Assembly: GCA_963822765.1 (NCBI GenBank)
Contig: CAWGJL010000001.1
Coordinates: 62,001-126,000 of the forward strand
Reading direction: 5' to 3'
Length of the DNA: 64,000 bases
DNA from: Palsa-504 sp963822765
Lineage (GTDB): Bacteria; Actinomycetota; Actinomycetes; Streptosporangiales; Streptosporangiaceae
Shown: one piece after another, positions 44,107 to 52,456 of the stretch
How positions within the stretch are numbered: the first letter of the stretch is position 1
Layout: each line of letters begins with the position of its first letter
Program-made: the position numbers and the translations under genes
The notes under the pieces: generated by a model
The model's database searches: none
Seen by the model: only the letters and a program-made list of their open reading frames with translations
Told to the model about the DNA's origin: nothing

Positions 44107-45075
44107 TCACGCCACGACCCGCAAGGCGTGCGGGACGAACTGGAACGTGACCGCTTCGGTCTCGCCCAGGTAGTCCCCGTCGACCTGAAAGGCGATCGGG
44201 CGGGCCGAGCGGATGGTCAGCGATTCCAGGCCGGTCACGGTCAGCGTGTGCCGCCCGCGCGGCGAGCGGCGCCGGAACAACAGCATCTGGCCGACCGCGC
44301 TCACGATGGTGGTGGCGCGCACCTTGCGCAGCGCGAACACGTCCAGGCCGGAGTTGAAATCCGGGTTCGGCACGGGCAGCACCGCCCGGCCGTGCAGATA
44401 GGTCCAGGGCGAGCGGTTGGTGATGGCCGTCATGAACAAGTCCGGGGTGGACGGCTGCCCGTCGCGCTCCAGGGTCAGCGCCGGAGTCCGCCGGTCGGTG
44501 CCCGACCGGTACTGGCGCACCATCGTCCGCAGGAACAGCGCCGGGCTCTCCCGGTGCCCGCTGGCGCGCTGCCGTTCGACCTCCCGGACCACCTCGGCGT
44601 CCATGCCCAGGCCCGCGCTGAACGTGAAGTAGCGGTCGCCGGCCAGGCCCAGCCCGATGGTCCGGTACCGGCCCTCCTTGATGACCCCCGTGAGCTTGGC
44701 GATCGCCGCCGCCGGGTTGGCCGGCAGCCCGAGCGCCTGCGCGAAGACGTTGCCGCCGCCACCCGGTATGACCGCCAGCAGCGGCGCCTCTTCCTGCTCG
44801 AGGGCCTGCTCGGAGGCTTGCCCGGGGGCCTGCCCGGCCGCCTGCCCGGGGGACCGGGCCATGATCCCGTTGACCGCCTCGTTGACCGCGCCGTCGCCGC
44901 CCAGCACGATGACCAGCTCACCACGCGCCGCGGCGGCCAGCTCGCGAGCGTGGCCGCGGTACCGGGTATGTTCTACGTCAAGGTCGACCAGCCCGGCGAG
45001 CGAACGGATCACCAGATCCGCGGAGTTCCCCGTCGTGGTGGTCGCCTGCGGGTTGACGATCAGGAGGCCTCGCAC
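44107..45075 (-). CDS. Diacylglycerol/lipid kinase, YegS-DagK type
   Basis: A 322-residue kinase. The nucleotide-binding motif is VIVLGGDGAVNEAVNGI, followed by VIPGGGGNVFAQALG and the SAGLGMDAEVV block. A Gln-rich linker PGQAAGQAPGQASEQALEQE (about 76-95) interrupts the first domain and is unusual. It probably phosphorylates diacylglycerol or a related lipid at the membrane. The start at 45075 is divergent from the KP-repeat membrane protein. Confidence 0.88.
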   Translation of the reverse strand: MRGLLIVNPQATTTTGNSADLVIRSLAGLVDLDVEHTRYRGHARELAAAARGELVIVLGGDGAVNEAVNGIMARSPGQAAGQAPGQASEQALEQEEAPLLAVIPGGGGNVFAQALGLPANPAAAIAKLTGVIKEGRYRTIGLGLAGDRYFTFSAGLGMDAEVVREVERQRASGHRESPALFLRTMVRQYRSGTDRRTPALTLERDGQPSTPDLFMTAITNRSPWTYLHGRAVLPVPNPDFNSGLDVFALRKVRATTIVSAVGQMLLFRRRSPRGRHTLTVTGLESLTIRSARPIAFQVDGDYLGETEAVTFQFVPHALRVVA

Positions 45076-45084
45076 TCGCCCAGG

Positions 45085-46551
45085 CTAGCCTCCTTCTAAG
45101 CTGGGCTCCGAGGGTGGTGTGCGATATGGCAACGCGAGCCAAGGGACCGGGCCGGCCCAACGGCCGCCGCGCCGCGTCCAGCACCCAAGCCAAGCCCAAC
45201 GCCAAGCCCAAGCCCAAGCCCCGCCAAGCCCAAGCCCAAGGCCGCAGCCACGCCCGAAGCGCCAGCCCCCGCCACGGCGGCCCCCGCCGCCTCGCCCCCG
45301 GGCGCGCTGCGCCTGGCCGCGGCCGCCCAGGTGATCGAGGCCGCCGGCCTGTGCGTCGCGGCCGCCTTCGGTGCCATCTCGACCGCGGACGGGAAGTCCT
45401 CCCAGGCCGGCAGCGGGGTCGCGCTCACCGTGTTCACGGTGGCGATCGCCGTCGGGATCGCGCTCATCGCCGCGGCCCTGGCCAAGGCCAGGCCGTGGAG
45501 CCGGACGCCGACGGTCATGACCCAGCTGCTCGTGGTGATCGGGGGGATCGTCCTGCTGGACGGGCACCGGCCCGAGTGGGGCGTGCCCGCGCTGCTGCTC
45601 GCGGTGGCCTGCCTGGCCGGCGTGCTGACCCCGGCCAGCCTGCGGGCGCTTAACCGCCCCCCGGTCAACAGGCAGTAGCTGTAAGTCGTCGGTGGTCAGC
45701 CCCTCCCGGAGCTGGGCCAGCGTACGTGCCAGCAGCCGGGACACGTGCATCTGGGAGATGCCGAGCTCGGCCGCGATCTGCAACTGGGTCATGTTGCCGA
45801 AGAACCGGAGCAGCAGGATCTTCTTCTCCCGCGGCGGCAGCTGCTCGAGCAGCGGCTTGAGCGACTCCCGGTACTCCACGCCTTCGAGCGCGTCGTCGAC
45901 CATGCCGAGCGAGTCCGAGACGGCGGGCGCGTCCTCGTCGCCGGAGTCGGGGGCGTCGAGCGACACGGTGGAGTAGGCGTTGGCCGACTCCAGCCCCTCC
46001 AGCACGTCTTCCTCGCTCATCTGCAGGTGGCTGGCGAGCTCGCTGACCGTGGGCGCGCGCCCCTCGCGCTGGGCCAGCTCACCGATGGCCTTGGTCAGCG
46101 AGAGCTTGAGCTCCTGCAGGCGTCGCGGGACCCGCACCGCCCAGCCCTTGTCGCGGAAGTGCCGCTTGATCTCCCCCACGATGGTGGGCGTGGCGTAGGT
46201 GGAGAACTCCACCCCGCGCTCCAGGTCGAACCGGTCGATGGACTTGATCAGCCCGATCGTCGCGACCTGGGTCAGGTCGTCGAGCCACTCGCCGCGGTTG
46301 CGGAACCTGCGGGCCAGGTACTCCACCAGCGGCAGGTGCAGCTCGACCAGGTAACCCCGGATCCGGGCCCGCTCGGGATCGCCGACGGGCAGCTCCGCGA
46401 GCCGCTCGAACAGCTCCCGGGCCCGGGCGCGGTCCGGCGAGGAGCGTTCGATCCGCAGTACCGCCTCGACCTGGGCCGTCTCAGCCTGGGCCGCCTCGGC
46501 CGGAACCACCTCGAACTCCTCGGTCACCTGGACCTCGAATTCGCTGCTCAC
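45085..46551 (-). CDS. SigB/SigF-type RNA polymerase sigma factor with long C-terminal readthrough
   Basis: The first 290 or so residues are a stress-type sigma factor: VEYLARRFRNRGEWLDDLTQ and VATIGLIKSIDRFDLERGVEFSTYATP of region 2, IKRHFRDKGWAVRVPRRLQEL of region 3, and LLEQLPPREKKILLLRFFGN, ISQMHVSRLLARTLAQLR of region 4. The reading frame continues for about 190 residues after LQLLPVD (about 45665), exactly antisense to the KP-repeat membrane protein gene, and ends at 45085. The extension is low complexity and unlike sigma factors. A lost stop by a one-base error near 45665 is more likely than a real extension. The GTG start overlaps the anti-sigma gene by 4 bases. Confidence 0.85.
   Translation of the reverse strand: MSSEFEVQVTEEFEVVPAEAAQAETAQVEAVLRIERSSPDRARARELFERLAELPVGDPERARIRGYLVELHLPLVEYLARRFRNRGEWLDDLTQVATIGLIKSIDRFDLERGVEFSTYATPTIVGEIKRHFRDKGWAVRVPRRLQELKLSLTKAIGELAQREGRAPTVSELASHLQMSEEDVLEGLESANAYSTVSLDAPDSGDEDAPAVSDSLGMVDDALEGVEYRESLKPLLEQLPPREKKILLLRFFGNMTQLQIAAELGISQMHVSRLLARTLAQLREGLTTDDLQLLPVDRGAVKRPQAGRGQHAGQAGHREQQRGHAPLGPVPVQQDDPPDHHEQLGHDRRRPAPRPGLGQGRGDERDPDGDRHREHGERDPAAGLGGLPVRGRDGTEGGRDAQAGGLDHLGGRGQAQRARGRGGGGRRGGGWRFGRGCGLGLGLGGAWAWAWRWAWLGCWTRRGGRWAGPVPWLALPYRTPPSEPSLEGG
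45126..45678 (+). CDS. Lys-Pro-repeat membrane protein (frameshifted)
   Basis: An ATG at 45126 starts MATRAKGPGRPNGRRAASST and a run of Ala-Lys-Pro repeats. At 45219-45222 a run of four C would need one C fewer to continue as PAKPKPKAAATPEAP and into VIEAAGLCVAAAFGAISTAD and three further hydrophobic segments ending at 45678. The corrected protein would have about 184 residues: a basic, disordered N-terminus followed by four membrane helices. No known family was recognised. The gene lies antisense to the end of the sigma factor gene. Confidence 0.65.
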
Positions 46552-47012
46552 GCCGACGACCCCGAGAGGGTTTCCCGGCGCTTGCGCAGCACGATGGCGA
46601 CCTCGTCATCTGGTCCGAGCCGGGAGTCGACCGCCCCGGCCAGCGCGGACAGCACGGTCCAGGCGAAGGTGTCCCTGGCGGGCATGCTCGGCTCCGCGGC
46701 GATCACCGAGACGGTGATCGTCATCTCGTCGGCGCCCAGGTCGAACGCGCACTCCAGGTTGGTGCCGGGAATTGCCTGGGGGAGGAGCATCGCGCACGCC
46801 TCGTCCACCGCGATGCGCAGGTCCTCGATCTCGTCCAGGGTGAAATCAAGCCGCGCCGCGAGGCCCGCGGTGGCCGTTCTGAGCACGGAAAGGTAGGCGC
46901 CCTCGGCGGGCATGCACACCTTCACGTGATCTTTGGTCTCGCGCTCCGCGCGCCCCGGGCCCGGCTCCCGCTGGCCCGGCACGGCCGTCGTCGCGGCGGT
47001 GTCTTCGGTCAC
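46548..47012 (-). CDS. RsbW-like anti-sigma factor (GHKL ATPase/kinase)
   Basis: A 154-residue protein of the RsbW/SpoIIAB type. The segment AEGAYLSVLRTATAGLAARL is the usual N-terminal start, TLDEIEDLRIAVDEACAMLL contains the conserved Asn/Glu-like GHKL region, and MTITVSVIAAE follows. The classical glycine-rich N/G1 boxes are weak. It ends with a 4-base GTGA overlap with the sigma factor gene, so the two are very probably a partner-switch pair. No anti-anti-sigma gene is adjacent. Confidence 0.85.
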   Translation of the reverse strand: MTEDTAATTAVPGQREPGPGRAERETKDHVKVCMPAEGAYLSVLRTATAGLAARLDFTLDEIEDLRIAVDEACAMLLPQAIPGTNLECAFDLGADEMTITVSVIAAEPSMPARDTFAWTVLSALAGAVDSRLGPDDEVAIVLRKRRETLSGSSA

Positions 47013-47121
47013 GTCTCTCCTCCGGGCGGGTCATCGGGTCGCCGCCCATCTGCAAGCAACCTACCGCCGCCGGCGCGTGCCGAGAAATACGCCGCGCCGC
47101 CCCGTAATGACGCCCGCACGC

Positions 47122-47173
47122 AATGAAACCAGGGTTTCACCGCCCTAGAGCGCGGTGAAACCCTGGTTTCATT
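47122..47173. terminator. 22-base perfect inverted repeat downstream of sodN
   Basis: AATGAAACCAGGGTTTCACCGC-type arms at 47122-47143 and 47152-47173 pair perfectly around an 8-base loop (47144-47151). Each arm also holds its own small palindrome GAAACC-NN-GGTTTC. It lies between the sodN 3' end and the anti-sigma 5' end, so it is probably a terminator for sodN, but the nested palindromes could be protein sites. Confidence 0.7.
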
Positions 47174-47199
47174 CACCTACTCACCCACGCAGCGCCGGT

Positions 47200-47607
47200 T
47201 CAGGCCTGCTTGGTCTCCCAGAAGATCTTGTTGATCTCGTCGATCTTGGCCAGCAGGTCGTCGGCCTTGGCCACATCCGTGCTGCCCTTGGTGCCAGCGG
47301 CCCCGGCCAGCTTGGTGGCCTCGTTGAACAGCTGGTGCAGCTGCGGGTACTTCTCGAAGTGCGGCGGCTTGAAGTAGTCCGTCCACAGCACCCACAGGTG
47401 ATGCTTGACCAGCTCAGAACGCTGCTCCTTGATGATCACGCAGCGCTCCCGGAACTCCGGGTCCGTGTTCTGCTGGTACTTCTCAATAATGGCCTTGACC
47501 GATTCGGCCTCGATCCTGGCCTGCGCCGGGTCATAGACTCCGCAGGGCAGGTCGCAGTGGGCGTGGGCCACGGTCTTCGGCTCGAGCAGGCGGGTAAGCA
47601 GCCTCAT
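47200..47607 (-). CDS. sodN: Nickel superoxide dismutase
   Basis: A 135-residue NiSOD precursor. The nickel hook HCDLPCGVY is present after a 16-residue leader ending VAHA; cleavage before His would give the mature N-terminal His that binds nickel. The rest (ARIEAESVKAIIEKYQQN, LWVLWTDYFKPPHFEKYPQL) is typical. It removes superoxide in the cytoplasm. The ATG at 47607 has an AAGGGA site. The SodX processing peptidase gene diverges from it with 78 bases in between. Confidence 0.96.
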   Translation of the reverse strand: MRLLTRLLEPKTVAHAHCDLPCGVYDPAQARIEAESVKAIIEKYQQNTDPEFRERCVIIKEQRSELVKHHLWVLWTDYFKPPHFEKYPQLHQLFNEATKLAGAAGTKGSTDVAKADDLLAKIDEINKIFWETKQA

Positions 47608-47685
47608 CGATTCCCTTTCTCCGACTCGTTCACTTGCAGGTCCGACACTACCCCGCGCCGCCTGCGCTGACACCTGGAGGGATGC

Positions 47686-48072
47686 GTGCACTGGCCGCTA
47701 ACCCGCGTCGCGGTCGCCGAACGCTCCATGGAGCCTGCCCTCCGTCCCGGCGACTGGCTGCTGGTCCGGCGCACCCGCCGGGTCCGCGCCGGCCAGATCG
47801 TGCTGGCCCGCCACCCCGCCCGGCCGGACCTGCTCATCGTCAAGCGGGCCGCCCGCCAGGTCGACGGCGGCTGGTGGCTCGAGTCGGACAACCCGGACGC
47901 CGGTGCGGTGGACAGCCGCCGCTTCGGCCCCGTGCCCGCCTCCCTCGTCGAGGGTCGCCTGCTGGCCCGCTACTGGCGCCCGCGCCGGCCGGTGACGGCG
48001 CGCTCCTTACCGCCGCACCATTTTGGCCGAACGAGCGGTGGTGCGTGCCCTTCGCCCGGTTCCCCTCCGTGA
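47686..48072 (+). CDS. sodX: NiSOD-maturation peptidase SodX (S26 family)
   Basis: A 128-residue signal-peptidase-like protein. The nucleophile Ser is in ERSMEPALRPGDWLLVRRTR and the Lys in DLLIVKRAARQVDGG, with the closing LESDNPDAG. It has no membrane anchor, as expected for the cytoplasmic enzyme that removes the NiSOD leader. It is divergent from sodN. The C-terminal end, from HHFGRTSGG onward, runs into the weak third copy of the dispersed motif (48017-48045) and is unlike other SodX tails. GTG start. Confidence 0.87.
   Translation: MHWPLTRVAVAERSMEPALRPGDWLLVRRTRRVRAGQIVLARHPARPDLLIVKRAARQVDGGWWLESDNPDAGAVDSRRFGPVPASLVEGRLLARYWRPRRPVTARSLPPHHFGRTSGGACPSPGSPP
48017..48045. repeat. Copy 3 of dispersed T-run/GGCCGAACG motif
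   Basis: TTTTGGCCGAACGAGCGG is enclosed by a 7-base inverted repeat (CGCACCA/TGGTGCG) at the 3' end of sodX. It resembles the motifs at 16751-16785 and 51267-51305. Confidence 0.4.
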
Positions 48073-48242
48073 TGGCCATGCGCGGCCCGGCTCCAATCGT
48101 GCGGCTCGACCCGCACGCCACGAGATTGGTGCTGTCCATCACGTCCTTACTGGTGTAAAAATGCAGGCAGATCGGACTAGTGACCGCCGTCGGCTCACGG
48201 GCTCCTGGCGGGCTGGCCGACCGAGCATATGGGAGGAGAAAT

Positions 48243-49922
48243 ATGGCGACGACCTCTCCTGGCGTCAGGCCAACGGAATCCGGCGAGAACCATCTGCGCC
48301 GGGCGGTCGGGCTTCGCGGGCTAACCATGATCTCGCTGGGGTCCATCATCGGGTCGGGCTGGCTTCTCGGTGCCCTCACCGCGGCCAAGGTCGCCGGCGG
48401 CGCATCGATCATCGCGTGGATCCTGGCCGGCCTCGTACTCGGGTTGCTCGCGCTGGTCCACGCGGAACTCGGGTCCACGTACCCGGTATCCGGCGGGACC
48501 GCCAGGTTCCCGTTCATGGCCTTCGGCGCGCTCGGCGGGTTCACCGGCGGCTGGATGGCCTGGCTGCAGGCCGTGACGATCGCGCCGATCGAGGTCGAGG
48601 CGACGCTCGGCTACCTCAACTCGAAGTTCGACATAGGCCTGGTCAGAGCCGACGGCACGCTGGACGGCAAGGGCATCGCCATCGGCGCCGGGTTCCTGCT
48701 CATCTTCTCGATCATCAACACGCTGGGCGTGAAGTGGCTGGCCGAGACCAATTCCATCGCCGTGATCTGGAAGATCCTCGTCCCGCTGATCACGATCGTC
48801 GCGCTGATGGTCGCGGTGGTGCACTGGGGTAACTTCACCGCCGGCGGCGGGTTCGCCCCCTACGGGTTCCACGGGATCTTCGCGGCGCTCCCGCTCGGCA
48901 TCATCTTCGCGGCCGAGGGATTCGAGCAGGCCATCCAGGTCGGCGGCGAGGCCGAGAACCCGCAGCGGAACATCCCCCGCGCGGTGATCATGTCCATGAT
49001 CATCGGGATCGTCATCTACCTGCTGCTCGAGGTCGCGTTTGTCACCGCGCTCAATCCGGCTAACCTGGCGCACGGCTGGGCGGCTCCGATCAGCGGCGTC
49101 AAGGCGTTCGGTCCCTACGCGACGCTGGCCACCACGGCGGGCCTGGGCTGGCTGTCCACGCTGCTCATCATCGACGCGGTGATATCACCGGCCGGCACCG
49201 GACTGGTCTACATCGGGACGTCCTCCCGCCTGTCGTACGGCCTGGGCCGCAACGGGTACTTCCCCCGGATCATCAGCCAGATCAGCAGGCGCGGCGTCCC
49301 GTTCGTCTCCATCGTCATCGCCTTCGTGGTCGGCATGCTGGTCTTCCTGCCCTTCCCCAGCTGGAGCGGCCTGGTCGGGCTGGTCACCTCGGCCACCGTG
49401 ATCATGTACGCGATGGCCCCGCCGACCCTGGCCGGCCTGCGGCGTGAGGACCCCGACCGGTCCCGGGGCTACCGGCTGCCCGCCGCCGGCGTGCTCTGTC
49501 CGCTCGCGTTCATCTGCGCGGACTGCATCGTGTACTTCGCCGGCTTCAGCACGATCTTCTGGCTCTACGTGCTGATCGCCATCGGCTTCATCGCCTTCGG
49601 CCTCTACCAGGCGGCCCTTCCGCCGGCACGCCGGACGATCATCGAGTGGCGGGCGGCGGTGTGGATACTGCCGTGGCTGGCCGGCCTCATCATCATCTCC
49701 TGGCTGGGCCGCTACGACGGCGTGCCGCCCACGGTGTTCGGCGTGACCCTCCTGGCCACCAAGCACCTCCCGAACTGGTGGGACCTTCTCGTCCTCGCCG
49801 CATTCAGCCTGGCGATCTTCTACTGGGCCGTGCACAGCACCCTGCCGCACGACAAGGTCTACGCGGCCGTCGAGGCCGTGGAGGCCGAGGCGTCCGTGGA
49901 GCTGGACACGCCGCTCATCTGA
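48243..49922 (+). CDS. APC-family amino-acid permease
   Basis: A 559-residue membrane transporter with about 12-14 hydrophobic segments. Family features include the start GLRGLTMISLGSIIGSGWLL (the GxG-type substrate loop of APC transporters), ELGSTYPVSGGTARFPFM, FEQAIQVGGEAENPQRNIPR and LSYGLGRNGYFPR. The substrate is not known. A GGGAGGAG site lies before the ATG at 48243. It is a single gene with a strong terminator behind it. Confidence 0.9.
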   Translation: MATTSPGVRPTESGENHLRRAVGLRGLTMISLGSIIGSGWLLGALTAAKVAGGASIIAWILAGLVLGLLALVHAELGSTYPVSGGTARFPFMAFGALGGFTGGWMAWLQAVTIAPIEVEATLGYLNSKFDIGLVRADGTLDGKGIAIGAGFLLIFSIINTLGVKWLAETNSIAVIWKILVPLITIVALMVAVVHWGNFTAGGGFAPYGFHGIFAALPLGIIFAAEGFEQAIQVGGEAENPQRNIPRAVIMSMIIGIVIYLLLEVAFVTALNPANLAHGWAAPISGVKAFGPYATLATTAGLGWLSTLLIIDAVISPAGTGLVYIGTSSRLSYGLGRNGYFPRIISQISRRGVPFVSIVIAFVVGMLVFLPFPSWSGLVGLVTSATVIMYAMAPPTLAGLRREDPDRSRGYRLPAAGVLCPLAFICADCIVYFAGFSTIFWLYVLIAIGFIAFGLYQAALPPARRTIIEWRAAVWILPWLAGLIIISWLGRYDGVPPTVFGVTLLATKHLPNWWDLLVLAAFSLAIFYWAVHSTLPHDKVYAAVEAVEAEASVELDTPLI

Positions 49923-49930
49923 TAAATGCG

Positions 49931-49965
49931 GGCGGGGGCGGGACCTCGAAGGTCCCGCCCCCGCC
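49931..49965. terminator. Bidirectional GC-rich hairpin terminator
   Basis: Arms GGCGGGGGCGGGACCT and AGGTCCCGCCCCCGCC (16 base pairs) around a 3-base loop CGA, between the convergent permease and uspA genes. It is followed by GTTTG on the plus strand. Confidence 0.85.
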
Positions 49966-49987
49966 GTTTGCCCGGCTACTGGCCGCG

Positions 49988-50425
49988 TCAGTTCTCGCCG
50001 CGGACGACCAGGACCGGGCAGTGCGCCTGGTGCACGGCATGCCACCCCACCGATCCCATGACCGTGCCGCGGAAGCTGCCTCGGCCGCGCGCGCCGACCA
50101 CGAGCATGCTGGCTCCGCGGCTGGCCTCGACCAGAACCTCGGCGGGGTTCCCGGCCGTCAGTGTCCGGTCGACGTCGAGGTCGTCCATGGGCGGCGCCGA
50201 GGCGAGCGCCTGTTCGAACACGTTCTGCGCTTCCGCCTCGACCTGAGGGTAGTACTCATGGGCCGTCGTTCCGAAGAACGAGACCAGGGCGGGGAAGGCA
50301 TAGATGATGCGCAGCCCGAGCCCGCGCAGGCGTGCCTCCTCGATGGCCCAGGACAGCGCCGCCTGTGCTGCCGGTGACCCGTCGATGCCGACGACGATCC
50401 GCCCTTTCTCAGAATTCGTGCTCAT
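49988..50425 (-). CDS. Universal stress protein, UspA family
   Basis: A 145-residue single-domain UspA protein. The start GRIVVGIDGSPAAQAALSWA and the ATP-binding C-terminal part GARGRGSFRGTVMGSVGWHA, ending HCPVLVVRGEN, fit the ATP-binding G-2x-G-9x-G(S/T) motif. Its stress role is inferred from the family. The ATG at 50425 has a GGAGAGG site. It is alone. Confidence 0.92.
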   Translation of the reverse strand: MSTNSEKGRIVVGIDGSPAAQAALSWAIEEARLRGLGLRIIYAFPALVSFFGTTAHEYYPQVEAEAQNVFEQALASAPPMDDLDVDRTLTAGNPAEVLVEASRGASMLVVGARGRGSFRGTVMGSVGWHAVHQAHCPVLVVRGEN

Positions 50426-50536
50426 GAGGCCCTCTCCTGTCGGCCGCAGCTGGATAGGAAGGTTATAGGTGCATCCTTATCACAACGCGGCTGCGGACTC
50501 ACGCAGTACTTTCGTGCCCTGCCGGCGCATCGATCA

Positions 50537-51115
50537 CTACACGGTGGCGCCCGGCGCCTTGGTGTCGGCGTCGTCCTCGCCCCGCTTGCGGGCCCGGAAC
50601 GCGGACACGTTGGCCCGGTTCATGCAGCGGTCCGAGCAATAGCGCCGGGTATTACTCGTGCTGATGTCGATGAACACCCCCAGGCAGCCGGGCGCCTGGC
50701 AGACGCCGAACCGGTCGATGCCCAGGTCGGTCAGCCGGACCGCCAGCCCCATCACCGCCCCGGCCGCGTACTTGTCCGCGACCGACCCGCTCTCGCGGTA
50801 GTGCACGTGCCACCGCTGCCCGTCGTGCCCGGACAGCTGCGGGTGGACCGGGTGCTGGATGAGCAGTTCGTTCAGCTGCGCCGCCGCGTCCTCGCCGTCG
50901 CCCGCCGCGCACGCCGCGAAGAAGGCGCGGAACTCGGCCCGCAGCGCGCGCAGCGCATCGAGGTCGTTGCGGGTCACCCCGGTGTTGAGGTGCTCGCGGT
51001 CGGCGACCAGGGCGCGCAACCCGTCCAGGTTGACCAGCCGGTCGCCGTCTTCGCCCCCGCCGCCGGCCGTGTTCACGAGCCGGACCGCGAGTTCAGCGTA
51101 GGAATTGAGGTCCAC
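50537..51115 (-). CDS. CGNR zinc-finger (ABATE-domain) regulator
   Basis: A 192-residue protein with an N-terminal ABATE domain (LNSYAELAVRLVNTAGG to about residue 130) and a C-terminal zinc finger (GVCQAPGCLGVFIDIS and RRYCSDRCMNRANVSAFRAR). The motif is CMNR where CGNR is usual. Such proteins are thought to be DNA-binding stress or antibiotic-response regulators. GTG start at 51115 with a weak ribosome site. No partner gene is adjacent. Confidence 0.87.
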   Translation of the reverse strand: MDLNSYAELAVRLVNTAGGGGEDGDRLVNLDGLRALVADREHLNTGVTRNDLDALRALRAEFRAFFAACAAGDGEDAAAQLNELLIQHPVHPQLSGHDGQRWHVHYRESGSVADKYAAGAVMGLAVRLTDLGIDRFGVCQAPGCLGVFIDISTSNTRRYCSDRCMNRANVSAFRARKRGEDDADTKAPGATV

Positions 51116-51266
51116 TGAGGTTCCCTGGCCGGGTTATCTGGCGTTCCCCAGCTGCGAAGAGATCTGTGTGTAATGGCCTGCTGCCGGTATTGAGTATTAC
51201 ACCATCCGTCCGGCCCGCGCCAGCAGCGCGCCGGCCGCCCGGACCCCGCCATCGGGGTGGCCCGCC

Positions 51267-51305
51267 GTTACGTTTCTTTTTTCGGCCGAACGGAGCGTGG
51301 TATCC
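51267..51305. repeat. Copy 2 of dispersed T-run/CGGCCGAACGG motif
   Basis: TTTCTTTTTTCGGCCGAACGG followed by AGCGTGG lies in the gap between the CGNR gene and the VapC remnant. It closely matches the copy at 16751-16785, sharing the T-run, CGGCCGAACGG and CGTGG. Confidence 0.5.
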
Positions 51306-51359
51306 CCCGCCGCCCCCTTCGTCAGTCCCGTGCCGACGCCGTCCGCGCCGCAGCCTCAA

Positions 51360-51477
51360 CTCCGTTCCCCACACGTACCTAGCCGCGCTCGCCCTGGAGC
51401 ACGGCTGCGAGTTCGTCACCACCGACAAGGACTTCCGCCGCTTCCCCGGTCTGCGCTGGCGTCACCCGCTCAACTAG
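51360..51477 (+). pseudogene. VapC-like PIN toxin C-terminal fragment
   Basis: About 35 residues (TYLAALALEHGCEFVTTDKD, then FRRFPGLRWRHPLN) match the end of VapC-type PIN-domain toxins, including the DKDF motif. The rest of the toxin and any VapB antitoxin are absent; upstream 51116-51359 has no recognisable gene. It is a truncated remnant. Confidence 0.65.
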
Positions 51478-51487
51478 GCTGTCCTGC

Positions 51488-52456
51488 GTGCTTGCTGTGA
51501 CTGCTGCGCGTATCGACGCCGATGACCCGCTGGCCGGGCTGGACCTGGGGGAGCGGCCGGACCCGGTGCCCCCGGACGGGTGGGTCACGGTCACGGTCAA
51601 GGCCGCCGCGCTCAACCGTCACGACGTATGGACCCTGCGCGGGGTCGGCATCTCCGCCGACCGGCTGCCCATCATCCTGGGCTGCGACGCGGCCGGCCTG
51701 GACCCGGACGGCAACCCGGTGATCGTGCACTCGGTCATCGGTGACCCCGACGCCGGCGGCGGCGACGAGACCCTGGACCCCCGCCGCTCTCTGCTGTCCG
51801 AACGCCACGACGGCACCTTCGCCGCCCGTCTCACCGTGCCGCGCCGCAACCTGGTCCCCAAACCAGCCGCGCTGTCCTTCGAGGAAGCCGCCTGCCTGCC
51901 CACCGCGTACCTGACCGCGTACAAGATGCTGTTCGAGAAGTCCGGCGCCCAGCCCGGCGCCACGATCTTGGTCCAGGGCGCCAGCGGCGGGGTGGCCACC
52001 GCGCTGATCCTGCTCGGCCGGGCGGCCGGCTACCGGGTCTGGGCCACCAGCCGCACCGAGGCCAAACGCGAGCGGGCCCTGGAACTGGGCGCCGACCAGG
52101 CCTTCGAGACCGGAGCCCGGCTGCCCGAACGGGCCGACGTGGTGATGGAAACCGTCGGCCAGGCCACCTGGGCCCACTCGGTCCGGTCCCTCAAACCGGG
52201 CGGCCGGATCGTGATCTGCGGCGCGACCAGCGGCGACGCCCCGCCCGCCGAGCTGACCCGGATCTTCTTCACCCAGCTGTCGGTGGCCGGGTCCACCATG
52301 GGCACCCGCGACCAGCTCGCCCGGCTGGCCCGGTTCTGTGAGCAGACCGGGGTCCGTCCGGTCATCGACCGGGTCCTGCCCCTGGCGCAGGCCCGCGACG
52401 GCTTCGCCGCCATGATCGCGGGCGACCTGTTCGGCAAGGTCGTCTTCGTCCCCTAG
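51488..52456 (+). CDS. Zinc-independent MDR/quinone-oxidoreductase-like enzyme
   Basis: A 322-residue medium-chain dehydrogenase/reductase. It has the KAAALNRHDVWTLRGVGIS start, ILGCDAAG, LPTAYLTAYKMLFEKSG and the NADPH-binding ILVQGASGGVATALILLG motif. The structural-zinc Cys set is absent and the catalytic-zinc ligands are incomplete, as in quinone-oxidoreductase-like members. The substrate is unknown. GTG start. It ends convergent with the PadR-like gene (4-base overlap). Confidence 0.87.
   Translation: MLAVTAARIDADDPLAGLDLGERPDPVPPDGWVTVTVKAAALNRHDVWTLRGVGISADRLPIILGCDAAGLDPDGNPVIVHSVIGDPDAGGGDETLDPRRSLLSERHDGTFAARLTVPRRNLVPKPAALSFEEAACLPTAYLTAYKMLFEKSGAQPGATILVQGASGGVATALILLGRAAGYRVWATSRTEAKRERALELGADQAFETGARLPERADVVMETVGQATWAHSVRSLKPGGRIVICGATSGDAPPAELTRIFFTQLSVAGSTMGTRDQLARLARFCEQTGVRPVIDRVLPLAQARDGFAAMIAGDLFGKVVFVP

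Noticed and set aside
45096..45668. A minus-strand protein starting MTGGRLSARR
   Set aside because: It is antisense to the KP-repeat membrane protein and low complexity, without a domain.
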